A DNA stretch of 64,000 nucleotides from Streptomyces asiaticus (GCF_018138715.1 NZ_JAGSHX010000006.1:1798001-1862000), one strand, 5' to 3'; counted from the stretch's first letter, positions 1-8,721 are shown. Numbers and translations: made by a program. The notes: generated by a model from the sequence alone, not told the origin.

Positions 1-503
1 AAGACGATCGTGCGGGCGCCCGCGTCCAGCGCCGCGCGCAGCAGCTCCCCGCTGCCGTACGTGGTCGCGGTGAGCGGCGCGAAGACCCCCTTCGGCAGAT
101 GGCGCAGCCCGGACGCCTCGGCCATCTCCACCACGGCCGTGGTCCCGTGCAGCGCGTACGCCGCCGTCACCGGCGCGCCCAGCGGCCCGGTGACCCGCGC
201 CTCGCGCCGTTCGAACCCGGCCGCGACCGCCGCGTCCACCGTGCCGTCCCCGCCGTCGGCGACGGGCAGCGCCGCGATCCGCAGGCCCTCGCCACCATGG
301 GGCGCGCCGCGGCGCAGGCCCGCCGTGACGCGCTCGGCCACCTCCACCGCCGTGAGCGAGCCCTTGAACTTGTCCGCGGCGATCAGCACACGACTGGGGG
401 GCGTCGCCTGCCCCTGCGCCCATGTCCTGGTCCCGGCTGTGGCTTCCTTCGCGTCGTCCGAAGCCTCCGTCGAAGCGTCCGTCACCTTCGTAACCCCTCG
501 CAT
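1..503 (-). CDS. Glycerate kinase, N-terminal part (cut by window edge)
   Basis: This is the N-terminal 167 codons of a glycerate kinase (GarK/GlxK family), which phosphorylates D-glycerate with ATP. After a polar leader of about 35 residues it reads VLIAADKFKGSLTAVEVAE, then LPVADGGDGT and VEMAEASGLRHL, the order found at the start of this family. The C-terminal half lies outside the window. ATG at 503 is used; a GTG at 485 is an equally possible start and would remove six residues. It runs away from the truncated transposase on its right. Confidence 0.92.
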   Translation of the reverse strand, partial: MRGVTKVTDASTEASDDAKEATAGTRTWAQGQATPPSRVLIAADKFKGSLTAVEVAERVTAGLRRGAPHGGEGLRIAALPVADGGDGTVDAAVAAGFERREARVTGPLGAPVTAAYALHGTTAVVEMAEASGLRHLPKGVFAPLTATTYGSGELLRAALDAGARTIV

Positions 504-652
504 TCGCCCAGGCGGTCGCGCCGCTGTGACCCTATCCGGCGCGGCCGCACCGGTACACCCACCTCAGACGCGGGTTGCCAACTGCTGATTCGGTTGTTGG
601 TCGTGGTTGGCCAGGGTGTCGCTCGATGGGATGAACGGGGTCACATCTCGGG

Positions 653-2152
653 GTGTTGGGGGTATGGGGAATGCATGATCGGTGGTGGCGGATTCGTTCG
701 ATGCGGCGAAGGGGGTGGCTGGTGGCGCGCAAGCGGGGGAGGGAGGGTGAGCTGCGTGTGATCGCTGCCCCGTTCACGGTGGCCGCTCCGTGCGGGGCGC
801 GGATCCGGGACCGGCTGAAGGATCTGACGGCGGCGGATGTGAAGGTCCTGACGCTGGTCGGCGAGCATCTGGGCCACCACCAGCGGGCCGATCTCGCCGC
901 ACGTTTCCGGACGGGGAACGTTCCGGCGCGGCAGACCGGGCGGGCGGGGCGGAAGAAGCAGCTGACGGCGGTGTCCTCGTCGCGGTGGGCGGGCGCGATG
1001 ACCCGGGTGTCGGAAGACCAGTACCAGCTGTCGATGCGCTGCCTGATCGATGAACGGGCCGGTCTGCGCTGCCGCATCCGGAAGATCGAGCAGCGGCTGG
1101 CGGTGGCGTGCGGGCACAGACAGGGCCGGGTGCGCGGGTATGCCGACCGGGCCGAGCGCTGGCAGAAACAGCGGCACCTGAGCAAGCTCCAAGCCCGGCT
1201 GGCGGTGGTGGAGCAGCAGATCGACCAGGGGCGACCGTCGGTCACGGTGGGCGGGCGCCGGCTGGCCAGCACCCGTCACCGCCTCGCGGAGACCGGCCTG
1301 ACCGAGGCCGACTGGCGGAAGCGGTGGGATGCTGCCCGCCTGTTCCTGACCGCCGACGGCGAGTCCGGGGCCCCGCACGGCAACTACACCATCACCGTCG
1401 ACCCCGCAGACGGCTCGCTCACGCTGGTGCTGCCAGAACCCTTGCGATATCTGGCCAACGCCCCGCGCGGCCGCTACCGGCTCTCCTGCACGGTCACCTT
1501 CCACCACCGCCGCCCGGAGTGGCTGGACCGGGTCAGCGCCCACCGGGCCGTGCGCTACGACATCGTCTATGACCCCGCCCGCGACCGCTGGTACCTGGAC
1601 GCGTCCTGGTCCACCAGCACCACCCCACCCCCGAGCCCGGAAGAGATCCGGGCGTCCGGCGCGAGGCTGCTCGCCGTCGACCTCAACGCCGACCACCTCG
1701 CTGCCATCGTCCTCGACCCACACGGCAACCCCATGGGCGAACCCCACACGATCCCACTGGAGCTGACCGGCCCCACCACCACACGGGACGGACGCCTGCG
1801 AGCGGCCATCACCCGCCTCATCGCCCGCGCCCACGAGCACGACTGCGCCGCCATCGTGATCGAGAACCTGGGCTTCGCCGATGCCCGCGCCACCGGCCGG
1901 GAGACCATGGGACGCGGCCGCCGGGGCAAGGCTTTCCGCCGCACCGTGGCCCAGATCCCCACCGCACACTTCCGCGAACGGCTGCGCTCCATGGCCTGTC
2001 ACCAGGGCGGCAAGACCCGACCGCGCCGAAGTGACCAACTCGTGCCGCTCCCCGACCTCAAGGACCGTTCGCGAGGTCACCAGGCCCCAAACAGTCTGGT
2101 CTGTGGCCAGTTGACCGACACTGGCCAACTCCCACAGGAACGGTACACCTGA
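653..2152 (+). pseudogene. TnpB-related transposase of IS200/IS605 type, 3'-truncated
   Basis: The reading frame encodes a TnpB/OrfB-related protein. Two parts of the RuvC-like nuclease core are visible: LLAVDLNADHLAAIVLD (first Asp) and AAIVIENLGF (Glu). Similarity stops after HFRERLRSMA, near base 2000. The segment that should carry the last catalytic Asp and any zinc finger is replaced by about 45 low-complexity residues, so it should be inactive as a nuclease. The start is uncertain: ATG 653 gives 499 residues, but an internal start near 700-725 is possible. No terminal hairpins or guide-RNA-like 3' end were recognised. It ends three bases before the next ATG. Confidence 0.72.
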
Positions 2153-2155
2153 CCC

Positions 2156-3268
2156 ATGGCCCTCAGCGGGAGCGCACTCGCGGACCGGATCCTCGGCGGC
2201 TGGCTCGGCCGGATCGCCGGGAACATGCTCGGCAAACCCGTCGAGAACGGTGAGCACTGGACCCGCGACCGCATCGACCGGTATCTCCGCCGCGCCGACG
2301 CCCTCCCGCTGACCGACTACCTCCCCGCGCTGGAGCCGCCGCCCGACCCGGTGGAGTTCGAGCTGCGCCCCGAATGGCAGAGCTGCGTGCGCGGCCGGAT
2401 CCACGGCAGCTGCCGCGACGACGACGTGGACTACTCCGTCCTCGGCCTGCACCTGCTGGAGACCCACGGCCCCTGCTTCAGCACCGAGCAGGTCGGCGAG
2501 GTGTGGCTGCTGCGGCTGCCGTATCTGCAGACCTTCACCGCCGAGCGGGTCGCCTACCGCAATCTCACGGCCGGGGTGAAGCCGCCGCTCAGCGCGACCC
2601 TCGACAACCCCTACCAGGAGTGGATCGGCGCCCTGATCCGCGCCGATATCCACGGCTGGGTCAACCCCGGCGATCCGCGGCGGGCCGCCGCGATGGCCCG
2701 CCGCGACGCCGTCCTCTCCCACACGGGCAACGGGGTGTACGGGGCGATGTGGGCGGCCGCGCTGATCGCGGCCGCGTTCACGGCGGACGGTCCGCGCGCC
2801 GCCGTCGACAGCGCCCTGGACCGGATCCCGCCGCGCTGCCGGCTGGCCCGTACGGTGCGCCGGATCGCGTCCCTGCACGACGCGGGCGTGGCGTGGGCGG
2901 ACGCGCTCGCCCAGCTGGAGCGGGAGACCGCCGGGCTGCCCTGGATCCATGTGATCCCCAACGCCGCCGTCCTCACGGCCGGGCTGCTCTACGGCGCGGG
3001 CGACTTCACGACCACGATCGCCCTGACGGTGCGCGGCGGCCTGGACACCGACTCCAACGGCGCCACGGCCGGGTCGGTCGCGGGGGTGCTGTGCGGCGCG
3101 GCGGCCATCCCGCCGCAGTGGACCGAGCCGCTGGAGGACCGGGTGCGCAGCGCCGTCTTCGGCTTCGACGGGGCCCGCATCAGCGACCTCGCGGCGCGAA
3201 CGCATCGGCTGGCGGTTGCAAGGGAGCGAAGGTGGGACGGCCACCCATCTGGCCCCGGCGGCGGCTGA
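2156..3268 (+). CDS. ADP-ribosylglycohydrolase family protein
   Basis: This is a 370-residue DraG/ARH-type protein, a family that hydrolyses ADP-ribose from proteins or small molecules using a binuclear Mg centre. The opening LADRILGGWLGRIAGNMLGKPVE is the usual N-terminal helix. The first acidic cluster is DDDVDYS at residues 88-94. The second is GGLDTDSNGATAGSVAG, with Asp297 and Asp299. Length is normal for bacterial members. The start lies just behind the truncated transposase, so its native promoter may have been lost or replaced. The last 20 residues are low complexity and may be a degraded tail. The substrate is not inferable. Loose alternative: a crystallin J1-like member. Confidence 0.9.
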   Translation: MALSGSALADRILGGWLGRIAGNMLGKPVENGEHWTRDRIDRYLRRADALPLTDYLPALEPPPDPVEFELRPEWQSCVRGRIHGSCRDDDVDYSVLGLHLLETHGPCFSTEQVGEVWLLRLPYLQTFTAERVAYRNLTAGVKPPLSATLDNPYQEWIGALIRADIHGWVNPGDPRRAAAMARRDAVLSHTGNGVYGAMWAAALIAAAFTADGPRAAVDSALDRIPPRCRLARTVRRIASLHDAGVAWADALAQLERETAGLPWIHVIPNAAVLTAGLLYGAGDFTTTIALTVRGGLDTDSNGATAGSVAGVLCGAAAIPPQWTEPLEDRVRSAVFGFDGARISDLAARTHRLAVARERRWDGHPSGPGGG

Positions 3269-3299
3269 TCGATGGCATACGGTTCCGGGTTCGGACAGG

Positions 3300-3514
3300 A
3301 GTTCCGTAGCGGATCTACGATCCGCTACGAGGCGGACGTCCAGTCGGACGTCACGGCCGCCACCGACCTTCAGGTCGAAGTGCCACCGGTTCTTGGCGAC
3401 CTTCGGCTCCGGAACCTGCTGGAACCACACCCTCGGTCCACGTCCCGCGGGATCGATGATCGACTCCGGTATATCCCCGGCACCGGCCGGCAACTCTGTC
3501 TCGGGCACCCCCAT
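3300..3514 (-). pseudogene. VOC (glyoxalase-like) domain remnant
   Basis: The minus strand encodes VPETELPAGAG...GRGPRVWFQQVPEPK followed by NRWHFDLKVGGGRDV. This is the middle of a Streptomyces VOC-family protein (vicinal oxygen chelate fold). The first half of the domain is missing where IS sequence begins at 3526. The C-terminal part drifts out of similarity near 3300, so both ends are lost. It is a relic, not a functional gene. Confidence 0.7.
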
Positions 3515-3525
3515 CGCCGCCCATC

Positions 3526-4499
3526 AAGGGTGTCCGCCAGTAGGTCATCGGATGTGGGAGCTTCGAGGGCGGGTGTCCCAGCGGTAGAGGGTCCAGGCGC
3601 GTCGGATCAGGGAGCGCACGGTGATAATCGTGCTGGCCAGAGCGATGAAGAATGCGACCGAAGCCCTTCGTCGCTCGGTACAGCGGCGGAGCTTGCCGAA
3701 GTTGTTCATCCAGGAGTTCGTGCGCTCCACAACCCACCCCGTCCGCCGGCCTGGATCGGGGTCTTCACACCGCGCTCGGCAATCTGACCGAGGATCCCTC
3801 TGGCATCCAGGTCGAGGTGAACCATGCTGTAGTCGTATCCGGCATCCAGGCTCAGTCGCGGGTGCTCGGGCAGCGGTCCCAGGTCTGCTTCCAGGCCGGC
3901 GAAGCGATCGAGAGTGGCGGGCAGCAGCGTGTGGTCGCGGATGTTGGCCGGCGCCGGGTCCGTGACCAGCGGTATGCCGTACCCATCCGTCAACTGTGAG
4001 CGCTTGATGCCCAGTTTGACCCTGTCGACCGGGCTCTTGCCAGCGCACTCACCGCCGGAGGGTGCCTTGGCGATGCACCCGTCGGCGGATAGTTGGTCGA
4101 GTTCGAGGCCGATCATGCGGTCGTAGCAGGCGAGGACGAGAAGGCGCAGGGTCTCCATTACGCCTGCGGCGATCCAATCATCGCGGCGGCGGCGCAAGGT
4201 GGTGGCGGAGCAGAGCCGGTCGGCAGCCCGCTCGTAGCCGCAGCCGAAGACCAGGACCTGCACCAGGCGGTCGAAGACCACCGCGTCGCTGATGCGCGGG
4301 TTGTGGCAGCCCCACGGATGACGGTCCTCACGTGCGGGCAGCAGCGCCAGGAACTGGTCCCGAAGCGGGTCGAGAATGCATGAAGGGACGGCAGGCACGG
4401 ATCCCCCGGTGATCATGAAGCGTAGAGAACTCCATGATCGGGCGAACCGTGTCTGCCCCGCTACTACCGCCCAACCGGAACCTCCTTGCGGACGCCCTT
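3526..4499 (-). mobile_element. IS5-family insertion sequence (about 974 bp)
   Basis: Imperfect terminal inverted repeats bound the element. The left end reads AGGGTGTCCGCCAGTAGGT at 3527-3545. The right end, read inward on the other strand, is AGGGCGTCCGCAAGGAGGT at 4498-4480, matching at 16 of 19 bases; one more flanking base also pairs. It carries a single transposase on the minus strand. No clear target duplication flanks it. The left flank is the broken VOC gene. The right end overlaps the stop codon of the neighbouring oxidoreductase. Confidence 0.85.
3545..4416 (-). pseudogene. IS5-family transposase with late frameshift
   Basis: This is a DDE transposase. The frame starting at 4416 covers HPWGCHNPRISDAVVFDR, the first Asp in LSADGCIAK and the second Asp in LSLDAGYDYS, then runs into the wrong frame at about 3745-3760, in a G-rich stretch. 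The catalytic Glu segment GWVVERTNSWMNNFGKLRR and the ending TLYRWDTRPRSSHIR continue in the -1 frame to a stop at 3545. One lost base, or a -1 frameshift during translation, would join the two. I treat it as broken, because the shift lies late, inside the catalytic domain, and no classic slippery heptamer is visible. Confidence 0.8.
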
Positions 4500-5619
4500 A
4501 GAGGCGGATCCGCGTCCCCGAATCCCCCGACCGCTCGATCGCGTCAAGCAGCCGCTGCCGCCGCGCCGCGTGCGTGAAGTCCGGGGCAAGCGCCGTGCCC
4601 TGGGTCAGGTCAGCGTGGATCTGGGCGTACTGGGCGCCCACGTTGTAGGCGGGGCTCCTCCACAGACCGGCAAGTTCCGGTACGTCCAAGTAGCGGGCGG
4701 GCAGCGGGATTTCGGCGAGGGCAGCGGCTGTGCCCCGGGCGCCGTGGACGGTGAGCGCGTCCTGCTGAAGGTGGCCGTGGTCGCCCGTGACGACGAGGTC
4801 CCCCTCGGTGCCGTTGATCTCCCAGTGGAAGTTCGTGCCCCGGGAGAGCCCGGCGCGGAAGTGCAGCGAGGCGACCGCGCCCGATGCAAGGCGGCCGCTC
4901 ACCGCGACCTGGTCGTGCACGGTCATCGCGGCCGCGCGGCCCGTGCCCTCCTCGTGCACCACGGGCCGCCGGGTCGCGAGCGTCGAGGAGACCTCAGTGA
5001 ACTCGCCAAGCACCTGGGCTACGGCGTCGACGGTGTGCCCGAAGGGGATCGTCAGCATGGTGCCGCCGTTCTCGCGGTCCAGGAGGTACGCGCCGCCCGG
5101 CTCGAAGGTGGCGCCCCACCGGCGCCCCGACGCCACCAGGCTGGTGGAGAGGACCTCGCCCACGTACCTGTCGGTGACCAGGTCCCGCACCTGCCGCACC
5201 ACGGGCGCCGAGCGGGCCTGAAGCCCGGCGAACGTCCGCACTCCGGCCTTCGCCGCGGCGGCCGCGAGCTCCTCTGCCTCGGCGAGCCCGTTGCCCAGCG
5301 GCCACTCGCAGAGCACCGCCTTGCCCGCGCCGAGTGCCGCGAGGATCACCTCGCGGTGCAGCGGCACCCGGACGCTGACGACCACTAGGTCCACCTCGTC
5401 GCTCGCCACAAGTTCCGCGGTGCTACCGAAGGCGAGCGGCACCCTGTACTTCTCGCCCGCCGCTCGGGCGGACTCGGCGCTCGAGGCCGAAAGGGCGCGC
5501 AGCTCGTACCCCTTGAGGCGGGAGAGGGCGGGCAGGTGCGACTGGGGAGCCCAGCCGCCGCGGGCGGAGAGGCCGACAAGGCCAACGCGGACAGGGGCGG
5601 AAGCGGCGGTCGAGTTCAT
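4498..5619 (-). CDS. Gfo/Idh/MocA-family NAD(P) oxidoreductase
   Basis: A 373-residue oxidoreductase with an N-terminal Rossmann fold (VRVGLVGLSARGGWAPQ) and SDEVDLVVVSVRVPLHREVI, followed by CEWPLGNGLAEAEEL. The family oxidises or reduces sugars, inositols and related alcohols; the substrate is unknown. The family EKP motif is replaced by CEWPL, a variant seen in the GLSARGGWA subgroup. The TAA stop at 4500-4498 lies inside the terminal repeat of the IS, so the last residues may have been altered by the insertion. It is divergent from the HxlR regulator 62 bases away and is probably its target. Confidence 0.88.
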   Translation of the reverse strand: MNSTAASAPVRVGLVGLSARGGWAPQSHLPALSRLKGYELRALSASSAESARAAGEKYRVPLAFGSTAELVASDEVDLVVVSVRVPLHREVILAALGAGKAVLCEWPLGNGLAEAEELAAAAAKAGVRTFAGLQARSAPVVRQVRDLVTDRYVGEVLSTSLVASGRRWGATFEPGGAYLLDRENGGTMLTIPFGHTVDAVAQVLGEFTEVSSTLATRRPVVHEEGTGRAAAMTVHDQVAVSGRLASGAVASLHFRAGLSRGTNFHWEINGTEGDLVVTGDHGHLQQDALTVHGARGTAAALAEIPLPARYLDVPELAGLWRSPAYNVGAQYAQIHADLTQGTALAPDFTHAARRQRLLDAIERSGDSGTRIRL

Positions 5620-5681
5620 GCCGCGAACGTACGGATACCCCCGTACTCACCCGCAAGGGCACCAAGTATATTTTGGAAACT
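5620..5681. promoter_or_regulatory. Divergent promoter region between oxidoreductase and HxlR regulator
   Basis: This 62-base AT-richer gap separates two divergent starts. It contains AGTATATTTTGGAAACT, with AGT/ACT ends and a TATATTTT core that resembles HxlR-type operators, next to the regulator start. Such an arrangement usually means that the regulator controls both genes. The operator assignment is inference. Confidence 0.5.
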
Positions 5682-6068
5682 ATGACAGCTCAGAGGCGGT
5701 TTTCCGACATGGCCGAGCGCGCGCACCGGCACGACATTTACGGGCTGCTCTGCCCGGGCCGTGCCGTCTTCGAACTGCTCGCCAACAAATGGACGGGCCT
5801 GGCCATCACCGCCCTGGCAGGCGGCCCCCGCCGCTTCGGCGAGCTCCGCCGCAAGCTGGAGGGCGTCAGCCCCAAGGTGCTCACCCAGACCCTGCGGCGC
5901 CTGGAGGACAACGGCCTGGTCGTGCGCACCATCTACCCGGAGGTCCCACCGCGTGTCGAGTACGAGCTGACCGAACTCGGCCGCGGCGCCCTGGAGCCGC
6001 TGGCCCATCTGCGCACCTGGATCCGCGCCAACACCGGCCGGTTCGCTTCCGAAGGGCCGGGGGAATGA
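5682..6068 (+). CDS. HxlR-family winged-helix regulator
   Basis: A 128-residue single-domain regulator. It shows the HxlR signature: CPGRAVFELLANKWTGLAI, then GPRRFGELRRKLEGVSPKVL (recognition helix region), TQTLRRLEDNGLV and the beta-wing with YELTELGR. ATG 5682 is chosen; a TTG at 5673 would add three residues. HxlR proteins often sense quinones, aldehydes or redox stress and control a divergent oxidoreductase, as here. The coding sequence is followed at once by an IS remnant. Confidence 0.9.
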   Translation: MTAQRRFSDMAERAHRHDIYGLLCPGRAVFELLANKWTGLAITALAGGPRRFGELRRKLEGVSPKVLTQTLRRLEDNGLVVRTIYPEVPPRVEYELTELGRGALEPLAHLRTWIRANTGRFASEGPGE

Positions 6069-6081
6069 GCGGCCGAGCTGC

Positions 6082-6217
6082 CTGTCGAGTTCTTCATCGC
6101 TCTCGCCGCCGCGATCATCACCGTCTGTAGCCTCATCCACCGGGCATGGACCCCTCTGTCGCTGGCCCAACCGCCCCCGAAGCCCCCCGCATCCGGTGAC
6201 CTACTGGCGGACGCCCC
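6082..6217 (+). pseudogene. IS5-family transposase 3' remnant with IS end (inverted copy)
   Basis: The plus strand encodes PVEFFIALAAAIITV, then a TAG stop, then SLIHRAWTPLSLAQ. This parallels the last 45 residues of the transposase at 3545-4416 (VAFFIALASTIITVRSLIRRAW). It ends in ACCTACTGGCGGACGCCCC at 6199-6217, which corresponds to the terminal repeat at 3526-3545. It is a decayed end of a related IS in the opposite orientation. Confidence 0.8.
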
Positions 6218-6276
6218 CAGCGCGCGGAACAGATCCACCGCGCCATCGCCCGCGTCCTCATCCGTCGGGTCCGCCA
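6217..6276 (-). pseudogene. Orphan 5' coding fragment cut by IS end
   Basis: From ATG 6276 the minus strand reads MADPTDEDAGDGAVDLFRAL and then enters the IS terminal sequence. Composition and codon pattern look like the start of a real gene whose remainder was removed by the insertion. The original product is not recognisable, and it does not obviously continue in the VOC remnant on the other side of the pair of IS ends. Confidence 0.3.
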
Positions 6277-6399
6277 TCGCCACCCCCGCCATTCCTCTCG
6301 GCCCGGTCCGTCTGCAGAAACCGCAGCGTGGGACGGTCCGACCACGCGGAGTAACAGGAACCGGCGGTTCCCCACCGAGCGGGTGAACCCTCGCGGACG

Positions 6400-7104
6400 T
6401 CAGCGCTCGGCGGTGTCCCATTCGCTGCCGAGCCAGCCGCCGTGGCTGTCGAGGAGGGCGACGAGGGACGCGGTCACGCGGTCGTCCCACCAGTCCGCCA
6501 CGGCCTTGAGCTCGAAGGCGGTTCCGGGGCCGCTGTGGAAGTCGAGGACGATCCGGCGGTCCAGCCGCCACCGGATGCGGCGCGGGGTGCGGCCGGGGTC
6601 GCCGCCGCCGTTGAGGATGATCCCGATCACGACCAGCAGTTGGAGGGGGAGGAACAGCCACCACACGCCCCACCAGAAGGGCCGCCCCTTGAAGCCCACG
6701 GCGGGCCGGGAGCCGGTCTGCTGGACGGTCCAGCGGGTGCGGAGGCCGCCCTTCATCGCCGGGCGGCGGGTGATGAGGGCCAGGGGTTCACCGGCGGCGC
6801 CCAGGACTTCGTACGTGGCGGGGCCGCCCTTGGTGGCCGACTTGGTCACCACCTGCGCGAACACCTGCCCGCGTTGGGGATCTGCCCAGAGGGTGAACGC
6901 GCGGGTGCCCTCCTTACGGGCGGCACGGTACTCGGGGAGGCCGCCGCCGGGTGGGTTCCGCCGCTCGGGGAAGGCCAGCGGGCGGCTGGTGCGGCCGCGG
7001 CGAGGTGGTTCGTCGGAGACGCGTATCGTCCGGGCGATGCCGCCCTCCGGCGCCCCGTCCTCCTCCTCCGCGGTCCGGCCGCTCAGCCATAGGAAACGCG
7101 CCAT
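6400..7104 (-). CDS. Conserved hypothetical membrane protein
   Basis: A 234-residue protein of the kind found widely in Streptomyces, without a known function. The N-terminal 70 residues are charged. A middle domain (AFTLWADPQRGQVFAQVV ... EPLALITRRPAMKGG) is followed by one clear membrane helix at about residues 142-166 (FWWGVWWLFLPLQLLVVIG). The C-terminal domain ends in WWDDRVTASLVALLDSHGGW. One trans-membrane segment and soluble flanks suggest a membrane-anchored protein. It is divergent from the sirtuin gene. Confidence 0.8.
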   Translation of the reverse strand: MARFLWLSGRTAEEEDGAPEGGIARTIRVSDEPPRRGRTSRPLAFPERRNPPGGGLPEYRAARKEGTRAFTLWADPQRGQVFAQVVTKSATKGGPATYEVLGAAGEPLALITRRPAMKGGLRTRWTVQQTGSRPAVGFKGRPFWWGVWWLFLPLQLLVVIGIILNGGGDPGRTPRRIRWRLDRRIVLDFHSGPGTAFELKAVADWWDDRVTASLVALLDSHGGWLGSEWDTAER

Positions 7105-7127
7105 CCCCGTGCTCTCCCCGTCCGCGG

Positions 7128-7215
7128 TGTCCGACCCGGGCGTCCGACCCGGGCCTCCGGGGTCGGGCCTCCGGGTCGGGCGTCCGGGTCGGGCGTCCGT
7201 CCCGGTGCCGGGCGG
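7128..7215. repeat. Degenerate tandem repeat upstream of the sirtuin gene
   Basis: The stretch is built from repeats of about 13 bases around the core GTCGGGCGTCCGG, in several variants. It fills most of the gap between two divergent genes and probably arose by replication slippage. Confidence 0.6.
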
Positions 7216-7276
7216 ACTTTACCCGTCCGGATAAACGCGCTCGCCGTCGGCCGCGCCGCGTGCGTACGCTCGCCGC

Positions 7277-8020
7277 ATGAGCAGCGAGACGACGCACCGG
7301 CCGCTGGTGGCGATCCTGAGCGGGGCGGGAATCTCCACCGACTCCGGAATCCCCGACTACCGCGGTCCGCAGGGGCTGTGGCGGCGCGATCCCGAGGCCG
7401 AGAAGCTCGTGACGTACGAGTACTACATGACCGACCCCGACATCCGGCGCCGCTCCTGGGAGATGCGGCGCGACAGCAAGGCGCTGCACGCCCGGCCCAA
7501 CGGGGCGCACGAGGCCGTCGCCCGGCTGGAGCGTTCGGGGGTGCCGGTGCGGGTGATCACCCAGAACGTGGACGGGCTGCACCAGATCGCCGGGATGCCC
7601 GCGCGCAAGGTGCTGGAGCTGCACGGCACCGCGCGGGCCGTGCGGTGCACCCACTGCGAGGCGCGGTCCGGGATGGACGAGGCGCTGGAGCGGGTCGCGG
7701 CGGGTGAGGCGGATCCGGCGTGCCGGGAGTGCGGCGGGATCCTGAAGTCGGCCACGGTGATGTTCGGGGAGAACCTCGATCCGGAGGTGCTGACGGAAGC
7801 GGTCGCGGTGGCGCAGGCGTGCGAGATCTTCATCGCGGTCGGTACCAGCCTCCAGGTTCAGCCCGCGGCCTCGCTCGCCGGGCTGGCCGCCGAGCATGGG
7901 GCCCGGCTGATCATCGTCAACGCGGAGCCGACGCCGTACGACGAGCTTGCGGACGAGGTCGTTCGCGAGCCCATCAGTGTGGCGCTGCCTGCTTTGCTGG
8001 ACCGCATCGCCGCGGGCTGA
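7277..8020 (+). CDS. Sirtuin NAD-dependent protein deacylase (SIR2/CobB type)
   Basis: A 247-residue class III sirtuin that removes acyl groups from lysines using NAD. The NAD loop is visible as SGAGISTDSGIPDYRG near residues 13-28, then TQNVDGLHQ, the catalytic His in LELHGT, and a four-Cys zinc site (CTHC and CREC). The end of the Rossmann fold reads VGTSLQVQPAA. The arrangement is complete and of normal length. It stands alone, with no TIR or DSR-type partner, so a housekeeping role is more likely than defence. Confidence 0.95.
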   Translation: MSSETTHRPLVAILSGAGISTDSGIPDYRGPQGLWRRDPEAEKLVTYEYYMTDPDIRRRSWEMRRDSKALHARPNGAHEAVARLERSGVPVRVITQNVDGLHQIAGMPARKVLELHGTARAVRCTHCEARSGMDEALERVAAGEADPACRECGGILKSATVMFGENLDPEVLTEAVAVAQACEIFIAVGTSLQVQPAASLAGLAAEHGARLIIVNAEPTPYDELADEVVREPISVALPALLDRIAAG

Positions 8021-8035
8021 TCACTGAGTTCATGG

Positions 8036-8548
8036 TCAGAAGAGGCCGGGCAGTTCTTGCCGCTCTTGTCGCGACTCGAACTCCAGCAGCCGCCGCTTGC
8101 GGTCCAGGCCGCCGCCGTAGCCGGTGAGGCTGCCGGACGAGCCGACGACGCGGTGGCAGGGGACGATGATGCCGACCGGGTTCTTGCCGTTGGCCAGGCC
8201 CACCGCGCGGGAGGCGGTGGGCCGGCCGATGCGGTCGGCCAACTGGCCGTACGACCAGGTCTCGCCGTACGGGATGGCCCGCAGCTCGGCCCAGACGCGG
8301 CGCTGGAAGGGCGTGCCGTCCAGGTGCAGCGGCAGGTCGAACTCGGTCAGCTCGCCCGCGAAGTAGGCCGTGAGCTGGTGGATGGTCTCGGCGAAGGGAG
8401 TGTCGGCCGGGTCGCCGGGGGCGCCGAAGGTTTCCTCGAATGGGCGGTGGCGCTGCGCGACCATGTAGAGCCCGGAGAGGTCGGTGCCGGTGGCCACGAG
8501 GGTGAGGGGGCCGTAGGGGCTGTCGATGGTGGTGTGGGTGCGGTTCAT
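8036..8548 (-). CDS. ogt: Methylated-DNA--protein-cysteine S-methyltransferase
   Basis: A 170-residue suicide repair protein that transfers the alkyl group from O6-alkylguanine to its own cysteine. The active site PCHRVVGSSGSLTGYGGG and the DNA-binding motif SYGQLADRIGRPTASRAVG are intact. The N-terminal domain starts MNRTHTTIDSPYGPL. It lies downstream of the Ada-AlkA gene on the same strand, 173 bases away, giving a two-gene alkylation-repair group. Confidence 0.95.
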   Translation of the reverse strand: MNRTHTTIDSPYGPLTLVATGTDLSGLYMVAQRHRPFEETFGAPGDPADTPFAETIHQLTAYFAGELTEFDLPLHLDGTPFQRRVWAELRAIPYGETWSYGQLADRIGRPTASRAVGLANGKNPVGIIVPCHRVVGSSGSLTGYGGGLDRKRRLLEFESRQERQELPGLF

Positions 8549-8666
8549 GTGTTCCTCGGTGGGGTGGCGGGTGATGCGTGCGGTGCTGGTCGGGCGGCTC
8601 AGCGGTGTGCGGGCCGCCGTTTCGTTGCCGGGTGCGGCCCGGTGGCCGGTTTGTGCCCACCCGTCC

Positions 8667-8697
8667 CTCCCCCAGCTACCGCTGGGAGGTGCCCCCT
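8667..8697. repeat. Short intergenic palindromic repeat, copy 1
   Basis: This 31-base element has the inner inverted repeat CCCAGC-TACC-GCTGGG. An identical copy is at 36865-36895. Both copies are intergenic, which suggests a dispersed REP-like family. Confidence 0.75.
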
Positions 8698-8721
8698 CGC
8701 GGGGCGATTGCCCACAAACGG

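Noticed and set aside
641..3514. A 957-codon open frame on the minus strand
   Set aside because: It runs opposite the transposase and ADP-ribosylglycohydrolase genes and has low-complexity Arg/Gly-rich sequence. It is a GC-driven shadow; only its first 70 codons (VOC remnant) look real.
2156..8020. NAD-depletion defence from the ADP-ribosylglycohydrolase and SIR2 genes
   Set aside because: The sirtuin is a short CobB-like deacylase without defence partners. The two genes are 4 kb apart, with an IS between.
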